Part shown: positions 15,317 to 22,399 of the stretch, one piece after another
How positions within the stretch are numbered: the stretch's first letter is position 1
How the letters are laid out: every line of letters starts with the position of its first letter
DNA from: Bacteroidales bacterium UBA6408
GTDB lineage: Bacteria; Bacteroidota; Bacteroidia; Bacteroidales; UBA932
Direction: 5' to 3'
Assembly: GCA_002439805.1 (NCBI GenBank)
Contig: DJPQ01000036.1
Coordinates: 31,844-54,242, forward strand
Length of the DNA: 22,399 bases
The notes under the pieces: generated by a model
What the model was told of the DNA's origin: nothing
Seen by the model: the letters and a program-made list of their open reading frames with translations, nothing else
The model's database searches: none
Position numbers and translations under genes: made by a program

Positions 15317-16765
15317 TCAATAATATACACAAATACCCCCGGAGACACTGACGAACTCTCCCGCGTGGTCTCGTCCGTCGGTACTCCCTATTTCCTCCTC
15401 TGTTCGGGAAAATACCGCGTTCGCCCCGTGCAGCACGCGCTTGAACGCTTCGTCCAGACTGCCGATGCGACGGGGGCCGATATGCTCTACGCCGACTGCA
15501 TCGAGAACGACCGCCCCCATCCGCTGATTGACTGCCAGGCGGGCTCTCTCCGCGACGACTTCGACTTCGGGCCGGCGGTTCTTTTCCGGACCTCTTCCTT
15601 CAGACAGGCTCTCGCGAAGCAGAAGGCCGAGGCAAACTACCGCTATGCAGCGCTTTACGACCTGCGCCTGCGGATGTCGGCCGTCTTCCACGTCAGGGAA
15701 TATCTCTACGAATACGAGGAAACCGACCTCCGTGCGAGCGGCGAAAAACAGTTCGACTACGTGAAGTCGTCGAACAGGGATGCGCAGCTGGAGATGGAGG
15801 CAGCCTGCACCTCTCATCTGAAACGGCTCGGCGCCTGGCTCGGCCCGCGTCCCGAGGCTCCGGACCCCGAGGCTCCGGAATCCGGTGTGGCCGGGGCGCA
15901 TTCTGCGGATGGGGGACTGCTTCATGAAACTGACGGGGAGGATGTCGGCGAAGCGGCGGCAAAGGCGGGCTTTCCGGTTGTCGCGTCGGTGGTAATTCCC
16001 GTGTTCAACCGCGTCAAGACCGTCGGCGACGCCGTGCGGAGCGCCTTGTCGCAGAACTGTGACTTCGATTTCAATGTCATAGTCATAGACAATCATTCGA
16101 CGGACGGGACGACGGAGCTCCTCGACGACATCGCAGGTAGTGACGGCAGGCTCATACACATAATTCCGGAAGAAAGCGGGCTTGGAATCGGAGGCTGCTG
16201 GAACGTCGCGATTGACAGCCCCCGCTGCGGACTCTATGCAGTTCAGCTCGACAGCGACGACGTCTATTCGGGTCCGGACACGCTCTCCAAAGTCGTCGCC
16301 GGATTCCGCTCGCAGCGCTGCGCCATGCTCGTCGGCTCATACACGATTACGGACTTTGACCTCGCCCCCATGCCGCCGGGACTCATCGACCACCGCGAAT
16401 GGACGGCCTGGAACGGACATAACAACGCATTGAGAATCAATGGACTCGGTGCACCCCGCGCGTTCAGGGCGGACATTCTCAGGAAAATCCATTTCCCGAA
16501 CACGAGCTATGGGGAGGACTATGCCGTCGGACTGCGGCTCTGCGGGATGTACCGTCTCGGGCGGATTTACGAGTCCCTGTACTTCTGCCGCCGCTGGAGC
16601 GGAAATTCCGACGCCGCGCTGAGCATCGAGAGGCAGAACGCGAACAACCTCTACAAGGACAGCCTGCGCACGGCCGAACTGCTTTCCCGAATCGGGCGCA
16701 ATGCCGGTCAGGGGCATACCGGAAATGAGGGCGGCATCGACTGCGGATCTGACATGAAGAAATGA
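15281..16765 (+). CDS. Family 2 glycosyltransferase with an extra N-terminal domain
   Basis: This 494-aa protein has a C-terminal GT-A domain: VVASVVIPVFNRVKTV starts near residue 234, VIVIDNHSTDGT follows, and the metal/nucleotide-binding Asp324-Ser-Asp326-Asp327 lies in VQLDSDDVY. NTSYGEDYAVGLR near the C-terminus is the usual acceptor/catalytic acid region. Residues 1 to about 190 form a second, degenerate GT-like half (YFLLCSGKYRVRP, MLYADCIENDRPHP, GSLRDDFDFGPAVLFR) without a full DxD motif. A Pro/Glu/Ala linker (about 190-230) joins the halves. No membrane segment is seen, so it is probably cytosolic. It precedes the HIT-like-SpoIID gene and, from memory, this pairing recurs in Bacteroides. 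Donor and acceptor are unknown. Confidence 0.87.
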   Translation: MRMNGIMSMNGISIIYTNTPGDTDELSRVVSSVGTPYFLLCSGKYRVRPVQHALERFVQTADATGADMLYADCIENDRPHPLIDCQAGSLRDDFDFGPAVLFRTSSFRQALAKQKAEANYRYAALYDLRLRMSAVFHVREYLYEYEETDLRASGEKQFDYVKSSNRDAQLEMEAACTSHLKRLGAWLGPRPEAPDPEAPESGVAGAHSADGGLLHETDGEDVGEAAAKAGFPVVASVVIPVFNRVKTVGDAVRSALSQNCDFDFNVIVIDNHSTDGTTELLDDIAGSDGRLIHIIPEESGLGIGGCWNVAIDSPRCGLYAVQLDSDDVYSGPDTLSKVVAGFRSQRCAMLVGSYTITDFDLAPMPPGLIDHREWTAWNGHNNALRINGLGAPRAFRADILRKIHFPNTSYGEDYAVGLRLCGMYRLGRIYESLYFCRRWSGNSDAALSIERQNANNLYKDSLRTAELLSRIGRNAGQGHTGNEGGIDCGSDMKK

Positions 16766-16813
16766 CTGCGGATCTGACATGAAGAAATGACTGCTGTCCC
16801 GACACGAAGAAAT
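16739..16813 (+). repeat. Three-copy 25-base tandem repeat at the GT2 / SpoIID-fusion junction
   Basis: Copies at 16739-16763, 16764-16788 and 16789-16813; the first two are identical, the third has three or so changes. Copies one and two contain ATGAAGAAATGA, so a start codon, two lysines and a stop recur. The glycosyltransferase ends in the first copy (TGA 16763-16765). The third copy leads into the ATG of the next gene at 16823. Confidence 0.9.
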
Positions 16814-16822
16814 GACGACAAG

Positions 16823-19447
16823 ATGAAAGAAAACGACGAGATACAGAAGTTTGTCAATGACCAGCTCTCGTGCTGGCCGCTCGCCTGTGCCAACTTCCGG
16901 GCGCTCAAGGGCGTGAAGACCAAGAAACTTACGATTGGCGGTCTGGAGGTGACTGTGCAGCACAATCCCGCGAGGATGATTTCGTCCGCCGCCAAGCTCG
17001 ACAAGGCGTCCGTGGCGAAGCGTCCCTGCTTCTTCTGTCACCGCTACCCGGAACAGACTTTCATCCGCTTCGAGGGACGCAAGGGCAAGAAATACGACAT
17101 CCTGCTCAACCCGTACCCGATTTTTCCCGACCATCTGGTGATAGCGTTGACGCGCCACAGCGAGCAGTCCATCCGGCAGCGCTACATCGACATACTCGAT
17201 CTTTCCAGAAAATATCAGTCCTGCACCTTCTTCTACAACGGCCCGCACTCGGGGGCCTCGGCTCCGGATCATCATCATTTTCAGGCGGCTCCGTGCGGGC
17301 TCATGCCTCTGGAGGCGGATGTCCGCTCTATGCTGGCGGAGGTCAGGGCGTCGTCGGCAAAGTCGTCCGACCCCTCCTCGCCTGTTCCGGAACTGACCTA
17401 CATCGCTTCCGTTCAGGACGCGCGGCTCTACCACTACAACAAGTTCGTGAACGGCGTTTTTGTCCTCAGGGCGGCGACCTCCAAGTCTGCGGCCAAGCTG
17501 TTCTACCGCCTTCTCGACTGCGCGGACACTCCGGAAGGTGAGAGCGAGCCGCTGTTCAACCTCATCAGCTGGTACGAAGGCGGCGAATACTGCTCGATTG
17601 TCATCTTCCGCACCGCGCACCGCTCACACCACTATTTTTCCGACGGCCCGGATCACCTCACCATGAGTCCCGGCTGTGCCGACATGGGCGGGTGCTTCAT
17701 CGCGCCCGTTCCGGAGGACTTCGAGAAGCTTGACGCGAAACTGCTTACCGAGGTCCTGGACGAGGTCACGATAAGCCGGGAAACCCAGCGCAAGATTGTG
17801 CGCCGTCTCACGCGGACTCAGCCGCACATCAGCGTGGGCATCATGTCCGCCCCGCGCATCGAGTTCCGTATGTATCCCGACGGGGGAGGGACGCGCGTGG
17901 CTACCTGGCGCGAGGGTAAGATTGACTATGACGGGGCTCTCTACGACGAGCTCTTCTTCGAGGAACAGACTCCATCGACATTCTTCGCCGAGCCCACCTT
18001 TGAACTTCACGACGTGACGATAGGCAAGGGCTTCCACTGGGAAAGGCGTGAGACACAGAAGTTTGCCGGGGCGCTGAAGATAATCGTCGAGGACAGGACC
18101 CTCACCGCCGTGAACGTCATCGGGGTTGAGGACTATCTCCTGAGCGTCATATCTTCCGAGATGAGCCAGGACTCCCCGGAGGAATTCCTCAAGGCCCACG
18201 CCGTGATTTCCCGCTCGTGGGTCATGGCCCAGCTCCAGCATCGCCGCACCCCTGTCTGCGACGCGCACGAGAGGGAACAGTTCCTCCGCTGCCGAAACAT
18301 AGCGGACGTCGTCACCTGGCTCGCCTGCGGGTCGTACCGGAACCAGTTCCGTCAGGAACCGCACCTGGGGTGCGAGATGCCCCTAATAGGGGCCGCTGAC
18401 GGGAGTCAGCGAGGGTTAATGGATTTCGGGTCGTACCGGAACCAGTTCCGTCAGGAACCGCACCGGGGGTGCGAGATGCCCCTGACAGGGGCCGCTGACG
18501 GGAGTCAGCGGGGGTTGATGGATTTCGGGTCGTACCAGAAATGGTACGACCACAGCGAGCATCTCAACTTCGACGTCTGCGCCGACGACCACTGCCAGCG
18601 CTATCAGGGGCTTACCCGCGCCACCAATCCCGCCGTCCAGAAAGCCGTTGACTCCACATGGGGGCAGGTTCTCACCTTTGACGGAGAACTTTGCGACGCG
18701 CGTTTCTCTAAGTGCTGCGGAGGAATCATGGAGCGCTTCTCCACCTGCTGGGCGGACGAGGACAAGCCTTACCTTCAGCCGCTGCCGGACACCCCGGGGC
18801 ATCTCCCGGAAGGCACTCTGATTCCGGAAGGCTCGCTCCCCGGAACGTCAGGCGTAGGCACGGCTACCGGGCGCATGATTTCCACGGAACAGGCCGCAGT
18901 GCCGTTCTGCTCCCTTGCCGACAACGCCCTTCTTGCCCGCGTGTTCAACAACTATGACCGGGAGACCACGGACTTCTACAGATGGACGGAAACTTATGAC
19001 ACAGAGCGTCTCTCTGCCATCGTTCGCGAGAAAAGCGGCATCGACGTCGGACGGCTCACCGCACTTGAACCGCTCGAAAAGGGGCCTTCGGGCAGGATAT
19101 CCAAGCTCCGGATTGTCGGCACGGATGGATTCTTTGAGGTGGGCAAGGAACTGGAAATCAGGAGGCTGCTCTCCGAGTCACATCTTAAGAGCTCCGCGTT
19201 CGAGGCCGAGTTTACCCCGGACGGGCGCGTCGTGCTTCGCGGCCGTGGCTGGGGACATGGTGTGGGACTATGCCAGATTGGAGCGGCGGTTATGGCCGAC
19301 AAAGGGTATTCCTGCAGCGAGATACTCCTGCACTACTATCCCGGAACTCATGTGGTTGAGTCCTTGCCCGGAGTCTTAAACGGAAGGGGTGATTTCCCCG
19401 AGAACTCAAAAATGGGAAATCCTGAATCCGCGAAATGGGAAATATGA
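16823..19447 (+). CDS. HIT-like (DUF4922-type) nucleotidyltransferase/phosphorylase domain fused to SpoIID/LytB domain
   Basis: Starting at the ATG at 16823 (874 aa); the frame also opens at 16787 within the 25-base repeat. Residues 1 to about 330 look like a GalT/HIT-superfamily domain: LLNPYPIFPDHLVIA, FYNGPHSGASAPDHHHFQ with H150-x-H152-x-Q154 as the likely nucleotide-handling motif, and HYNKFVNGVF. From about residue 337 (SVGIMSAPRIEF) begins a SpoIID/LytB domain with VEDYLLSVISSEMS (probable catalytic Glu446), AHAVISRSW, DDHCQRYQG, RFSKCCGG and, near the end, GRGWGHGVGLCQIGA. SpoIID enzymes are lytic transglycosylases for denuded glycan strands. There is no signal peptide or membrane segment, which is odd for a wall enzyme. 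Residues 504-569 are two 33-residue repeats inserted in the SpoIID domain. The stop overlaps the permease gene by 13 bases. Confidence 0.85.
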   Translation: MKENDEIQKFVNDQLSCWPLACANFRALKGVKTKKLTIGGLEVTVQHNPARMISSAAKLDKASVAKRPCFFCHRYPEQTFIRFEGRKGKKYDILLNPYPIFPDHLVIALTRHSEQSIRQRYIDILDLSRKYQSCTFFYNGPHSGASAPDHHHFQAAPCGLMPLEADVRSMLAEVRASSAKSSDPSSPVPELTYIASVQDARLYHYNKFVNGVFVLRAATSKSAAKLFYRLLDCADTPEGESEPLFNLISWYEGGEYCSIVIFRTAHRSHHYFSDGPDHLTMSPGCADMGGCFIAPVPEDFEKLDAKLLTEVLDEVTISRETQRKIVRRLTRTQPHISVGIMSAPRIEFRMYPDGGGTRVATWREGKIDYDGALYDELFFEEQTPSTFFAEPTFELHDVTIGKGFHWERRETQKFAGALKIIVEDRTLTAVNVIGVEDYLLSVISSEMSQDSPEEFLKAHAVISRSWVMAQLQHRRTPVCDAHEREQFLRCRNIADVVTWLACGSYRNQFRQEPHLGCEMPLIGAADGSQRGLMDFGSYRNQFRQEPHRGCEMPLTGAADGSQRGLMDFGSYQKWYDHSEHLNFDVCADDHCQRYQGLTRATNPAVQKAVDSTWGQVLTFDGELCDARFSKCCGGIMERFSTCWADEDKPYLQPLPDTPGHLPEGTLIPEGSLPGTSGVGTATGRMISTEQAAVPFCSLADNALLARVFNNYDRETTDFYRWTETYDTERLSAIVREKSGIDVGRLTALEPLEKGPSGRISKLRIVGTDGFFEVGKELEIRRLLSESHLKSSAFEAEFTPDGRVVLRGRGWGHGVGLCQIGAAVMADKGYSCSEILLHYYPGTHVVESLPGVLNGRGDFPENSKMGNPESAKWEI
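18332..18550 (+). repeat. 99-base hairpin-rich tandem repeat, in frame, within the SpoIID domain
   Basis: Copy 1 is 18332-18430, copy 2 is 18431-18529 (five differences), and a third start at 18530 passes into ordinary gene sequence. Each unit holds several palindromes: GGAAC/GTTCC, CGCAC/GTGCG, CCCCT/AGGGG, and CGCTGAC-GGGA-GTCAGCG (18394-18411; 18493-18510). At the third junction GTCGTACCA (18529-18537) pairs with TGGTACGAC (18542-18550) around GAAA. The repeat codes for 33 residues (SYRNQFRQEPH...GLMDFG), twice. Confidence 0.9.
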
Positions 19448-20859
19448 TGGAGGCAAGGAATATGATGAACGGGAATATATCCCCGTGGTTCTGGGTGCCA
19501 ACGCTCTATTTTGCCGAAGGCATACCCTATTTCGTCGTGAACAGCATCTCGGTCACGATGTTCACGAAAATGGGCGTGAGCAACGGCTCCATGGCCCTGT
19601 TCACGAGCCTGCTCTATCTCCCGTGGGTGATAAAGCCCCTCTGGAGCCCGTTCGTTGACATCCTGCGGACAAAGCGCTGGTGGGTGATGACGATGCAGGT
19701 TCTCATGTCCGTGTGTTTCGCCGTCCTCGCCCTCTCGCTGCCCTCCGATGCCGGGACGCTTGAGGCCCGGCGCTGCGCCGACGGCTCCGCTCCGGTTTCG
19801 CTTTTCACCCTCACCCTTATAATATTCTGGGTCATTGCCTTTGCCAGCGCGACCCACGACATCGCAGCCGACGGATTCTATATGCTCGGACTGACCCCGG
19901 GGGAGCAGTCGCTCTTTGTCGGCATCCGCAGCACCTTCTACCGTCTCGCCTCGGTCTTCGGACAGGGAGTTCTTGTGGTGATTGCCGGCATCCTCGAAAC
20001 CCGCCTCGGCGACATCCCCAAGTCATGGTTCTGGACCATACTTGTCACCGCCGTCGTCTTTGCGCTCGTCACGCTCTGGCACGGCTTCGCCCTCCCGCGT
20101 CCGCAGGCCGACCGTCCCGCATCCGATGCTCCATCCGCGACATTGCATTCCTCCGGCTCCCCGTCCTCCGATATGCATAAACATGACGGCTTCCCGTCAC
20201 GCCCTCGCCCATCCGCCGGAGGCATATTCCGGAGCTTCGGCCGCACCTTCTCCACATTTTTCAGAAAGCCCGGAGTCGCCCTCGCCGTCATATTCCTGCT
20301 CCTCTACCGCCTTCCGGAGGCGTTTCTCGTCAAGATGATGAATCCGTTTCTGTTGTCTTCCCCCGCTGACGGCGGTCTTGGGCTCACCACGGCGCAGGTG
20401 GGGGCGGTCTATGGCACGGCCGGGGTCATCGCGCTCACCCTCGGCGGCATACTCGGCGGGATGGCGGTGGCGAAATGGGGGCTCAGACGCTGTCTGTGGC
20501 CCATGGCTCTCTCCCTTGCCCTTCCGTGTCTCGCCTTCATCTGGCTCAGCGTCGCAAAGCCCTCCTCGATGTGGGTCATCGGAGGCCTCGTCTGCCTCGA
20601 CCAGTTCGGCTACGGATTCGGATTCACGGCATATATGCTCTACATGATATATTTTTCACGCGGGGAGTACAAGACCTCGCACTATTCGCTCTGCACCGCG
20701 TTCATGGCCCTGAGCATGATGCTCCCGGGAATGGTCGCGGGATATTTGCAGGAAGCCCTCGGCTACACCGGATTCTTCTGGATGGTAGGCGCTTGCTGTC
20801 TTGTAACCGTCTTTGTGACAATGTTTTTGAAAATAGAGCCTGATTATGGAAAGAAATAG
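19435..20859 (+). CDS. AmpG-like major facilitator superfamily permease
   Basis: This 474-aa polytopic membrane protein has about 12 hydrophobic segments and a central hydrophilic loop (about residues 220-265, Ser/Pro/His-rich) between the two six-helix halves. The opening FWVPTLYFAEGIPYFVVNSISV and LYLPWVIKPLWSPFVDILRTKRWW are typical of the AmpG group, which imports anhydromuropeptides or wall disaccharides by proton symport. The start is uncertain: ATGs at 19435, 19444, 19447, 19462 and 19465 are all in frame, and the first overlaps the preceding stop by 13 bases. Its 3' end overlaps NamZ by 14 bases. Context with SpoIID and NamZ strongly favours a peptidoglycan sugar substrate, though sugars such as MurNAc-GlcNAc rather than peptides are possible. 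Confidence 0.88.
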   Translation: MGNMMEARNMMNGNISPWFWVPTLYFAEGIPYFVVNSISVTMFTKMGVSNGSMALFTSLLYLPWVIKPLWSPFVDILRTKRWWVMTMQVLMSVCFAVLALSLPSDAGTLEARRCADGSAPVSLFTLTLIIFWVIAFASATHDIAADGFYMLGLTPGEQSLFVGIRSTFYRLASVFGQGVLVVIAGILETRLGDIPKSWFWTILVTAVVFALVTLWHGFALPRPQADRPASDAPSATLHSSGSPSSDMHKHDGFPSRPRPSAGGIFRSFGRTFSTFFRKPGVALAVIFLLLYRLPEAFLVKMMNPFLLSSPADGGLGLTTAQVGAVYGTAGVIALTLGGILGGMAVAKWGLRRCLWPMALSLALPCLAFIWLSVAKPSSMWVIGGLVCLDQFGYGFGFTAYMLYMIYFSRGEYKTSHYSLCTAFMALSMMLPGMVAGYLQEALGYTGFFWMVGACCLVTVFVTMFLKIEPDYGKK

Positions 20860-22159
20860 AATATATTCGCTGCTCATCGAAGTCTTCGCCTTCTTCGCCC
20901 CTTTGTCCCTTATGGGGCAGGAGTTGTGTTGTAAAGACACGGAAAATAATGGGAACACGCACGCCCCTCTTGTGCGGACAGGCATCGAGGTGCTTCGCGA
21001 CAGGGGCTTCGACCTGCTCCGTGGAAAGCGCGTGGGGCTCGTCACCAATCCGAGCGGCGTTGACAGCCGGCTTAACTCCACGATAGACATCCTCTTCGGC
21101 GCGGAAGGCGTGGAACTGGTCGCGCTCTACGGCCCGGAACATGGGGTAAGGGGCGACAAGTATGCCGGAGACAAGGTCTCTGATGATACAGACCCCGCTA
21201 CCGGTCTGCCCGTGCATTCCCTCTATGGGGCGACACGCAAGCCGACCCCTGAGATGCTCCGGGGCATCGACGTCATGGTCTATGACATTCAGGACGTGGG
21301 AGTCCGCTCCTACACCTACATAAGCACGCTCGGACTGGTCATGGAGGCCTGCGGGGAGGCCGGGATAGAGGTCGTCGTGCTTGACCGTCCCAATCCGCTC
21401 GGAGGCCTGAAGGTCGAGGGACCGCTGGTCAGGGACGGATTCCATTCTTTTGTGAGTCAGTACAAGATACCTTATATATATGGGCTCACCGTCGGGGAAC
21501 TCGCGATGATGCTGAACGGGGAAAATCTCAACCGGGGGCAGCAGGGAAAGCAGAAACCGGCGCACTGCCGCCTGACCGTGGTCCCGATGGAGGGCTGGCA
21601 CAGGGATATGCTCTACTCCGAGACCCGTCTCCCGTGGATTCTGCCATCTCCCAACATCCCGACCTGTGACACGCCGCAGTACTATGCCTCCGCCGGAATC
21701 GCCGGAGACCTTGCCGGCTACATTCAGATAGGCGTGGGCTACACCCTTCCGTTCCATGTCTTCGCCGCCCGGTGGATCGATCCTGTGGCGCTGAAGAATG
21801 AACTTGACAGCTATAACCTCCCCGGGGTGGCGTTCCGCACGATAGTCTATAAGCCATTCTCCGGCTCCCAGTCCGGCAAGATTGTCAGGGGAGTGCAGTA
21901 CTTCTTCACGGACTATGAAAAGGCGTCCCTGACCGAGGTTCAGTTCCGTGTCCTTCAGGCGCTCGCGAAGCTCTACCCCTCACACCGTCCGTTCGAGACC
22001 GCGACCTCGGTGGGCTCGTTCGACAAGGTGTGCGGCACGGATTATGTCAGAAAGGCCTTCGGCAAACGCTACGATTTCAATGACATCGCGGATTATTGGC
22101 GCAGTGACACGGCGAAATTCCGTGAAATGTCAAAAAAATATTGGATTTATAAAAATTAA
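20846..22159 (+). CDS. namZ: Exo-beta-N-acetylmuramidase (NamZ / DUF1343 family)
   Basis: This 437-aa protein has an N-terminal hydrophobic stretch (about residues 7-24) ending near SLMGQ, a likely signal peptide for export. The mature part carries the DUF1343 signatures: LLRGKRVGLVTNPSGV, LYGPEHGVRG with the probable catalytic Glu98, VMVYDIQDVGVRSYTYI, VVLDRPNPLGG, and the Pro/Tyr-rich C-terminal half (YTLPFHVFAARWID). NamZ enzymes release terminal MurNAc from the non-reducing ends of glycan chains and act outside the cytoplasm. The start at 20846 overlaps the permease stop, so translation is probably coupled. The position beside AmpG and SpoIID fits wall-sugar salvage. Confidence 0.9.
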   Translation: MERNRIYSLLIEVFAFFAPLSLMGQELCCKDTENNGNTHAPLVRTGIEVLRDRGFDLLRGKRVGLVTNPSGVDSRLNSTIDILFGAEGVELVALYGPEHGVRGDKYAGDKVSDDTDPATGLPVHSLYGATRKPTPEMLRGIDVMVYDIQDVGVRSYTYISTLGLVMEACGEAGIEVVVLDRPNPLGGLKVEGPLVRDGFHSFVSQYKIPYIYGLTVGELAMMLNGENLNRGQQGKQKPAHCRLTVVPMEGWHRDMLYSETRLPWILPSPNIPTCDTPQYYASAGIAGDLAGYIQIGVGYTLPFHVFAARWIDPVALKNELDSYNLPGVAFRTIVYKPFSGSQSGKIVRGVQYFFTDYEKASLTEVQFRVLQALAKLYPSHRPFETATSVGSFDKVCGTDYVRKAFGKRYDFNDIADYWRSDTAKFREMSKKYWIYKN

Positions 22160-22170
22160 AATCTGTGGCT

Positions 22171-22399
22171 ATGAAAACATCATATTGTAAGGCAGCGGCT
22201 GCGGCAATGCTGATAGCGCTGGCGGCATTCCAGACCGACGGATATGCTCAGGCCCGCCGCACGACGTCGTCATCCTCGCGGCAGACTTCCTCATCGGCGC
22301 GGAGCAGCACCTCGTCCTCGTCGTCGAAGAACGAATCCTCTTCATCAGGGAGGTCATCCTCATCGTCAAGGAGTTCGTCCTCATCGTCCTCAAGAAGCA
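22171..22399 (+). CDS. Secreted Ser/Arg-rich protein, 3' part outside window
   Basis: An ATG 11 bases after the namZ stop opens a frame that runs to the window edge (76 codons seen). It begins with a clear signal peptide (MKTSYCKAAAAAMLIALAAF, cleavage probably after GYAQA). The rest is almost only Ser with Arg, Thr and a few Lys (for example SSSSRQTSSSAR), encoded by repeated TCC/TCG/TCA. The function is not recognisable. The spacing suggests it belongs to the same operon. A wall- or surface-associated linker leading to a downstream domain is possible. Confidence 0.7.
   Translation, partial: MKTSYCKAAAAAMLIALAAFQTDGYAQARRTTSSSSRQTSSSARSSTSSSSSKNESSSSGRSSSSSRSSSSSSSRS

Noticed and set aside
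22169..22393. 74-codon minus-strand frame at the right edge
   Set aside because: It is the complement of a Ser-rich repetitive gene that has a clear signal peptide on the + strand.

Overview
The window looks like a chromosomal segment of a fairly GC-rich member of the order Bacteroidales. Four things support this: several promoters fit the Bacteroidetes pattern (TTTG, about 19-20 bases, then TAnnTTTG); Shine-Dalgarno sites are scarce; an HU/CCDC81-type protein is present; and an AmpG-like permease and a NamZ (DUF1343) muramidase sit next to a SpoIID-domain protein. I cannot assign a genus. Almost everything is on the + strand. The two exceptions are two-gene toxin-antitoxin modules on the - strand in visibly AT-richer DNA.

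Layout. 1-1256: 3' part of an AAA-ATPase/PD-(D/E)XK gene. 1234-2010: a PglC-like initiating sugar transferase with an unusual repeat-bearing insertion. 2069-2763 (-): a PIN toxin and AbrB-type antitoxin. 2861-4147: a PglE-like sugar-nucleotide aminotransferase. 4315-8331: a very long SNF2 helicase with its own promoter. 8452-9984: an aromatic amino acid ammonia-lyase (HutH/TAL family). 10089-11522: histidyl-tRNA synthetase. 11549-11831: a complete tRNA unit (promoter, tRNA-Asn, initiator tRNA-Met, terminator). 12032-13482 (-): an AbiEii/AbiEi type IV module. 13615-13720: an intergenic array of GTCATTA/TAATGAC sites with 27-base phasing. 13787-end: a tightly packed + strand gene string made of an HU-like membrane protein, a NUDIX hydrolase, a family 2 glycosyltransferase, a HIT-like (DUF4922-type)-SpoIID fusion, an AmpG-like permease, NamZ, and the start of a secreted Ser/Arg-rich protein.

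How they may work together. SpoIID-type lytic transglycosylases act on peptidoglycan glycan strands, NamZ removes MurNAc from glycan ends, and AmpG-like permeases import wall sugars or muropeptides. Their overlapping or near-overlapping arrangement suggests a cell-wall turnover and recycling operon. The HIT-like domain and the glycosyltransferase are the unexplained partners. This is the best candidate for an incompletely described system here.

A second theme is short tandem duplication. Gene junctions or gene starts at 8334-8429, 10059-10090, 15281-15316 and 16739-16813 carry tandem repeats of 48, 16, 18 and 25 bases. Two enzymes contain tandem repeats inside the reading frame: 70 bases in the sugar transferase and 99 bases with many hairpins in the SpoIID domain.
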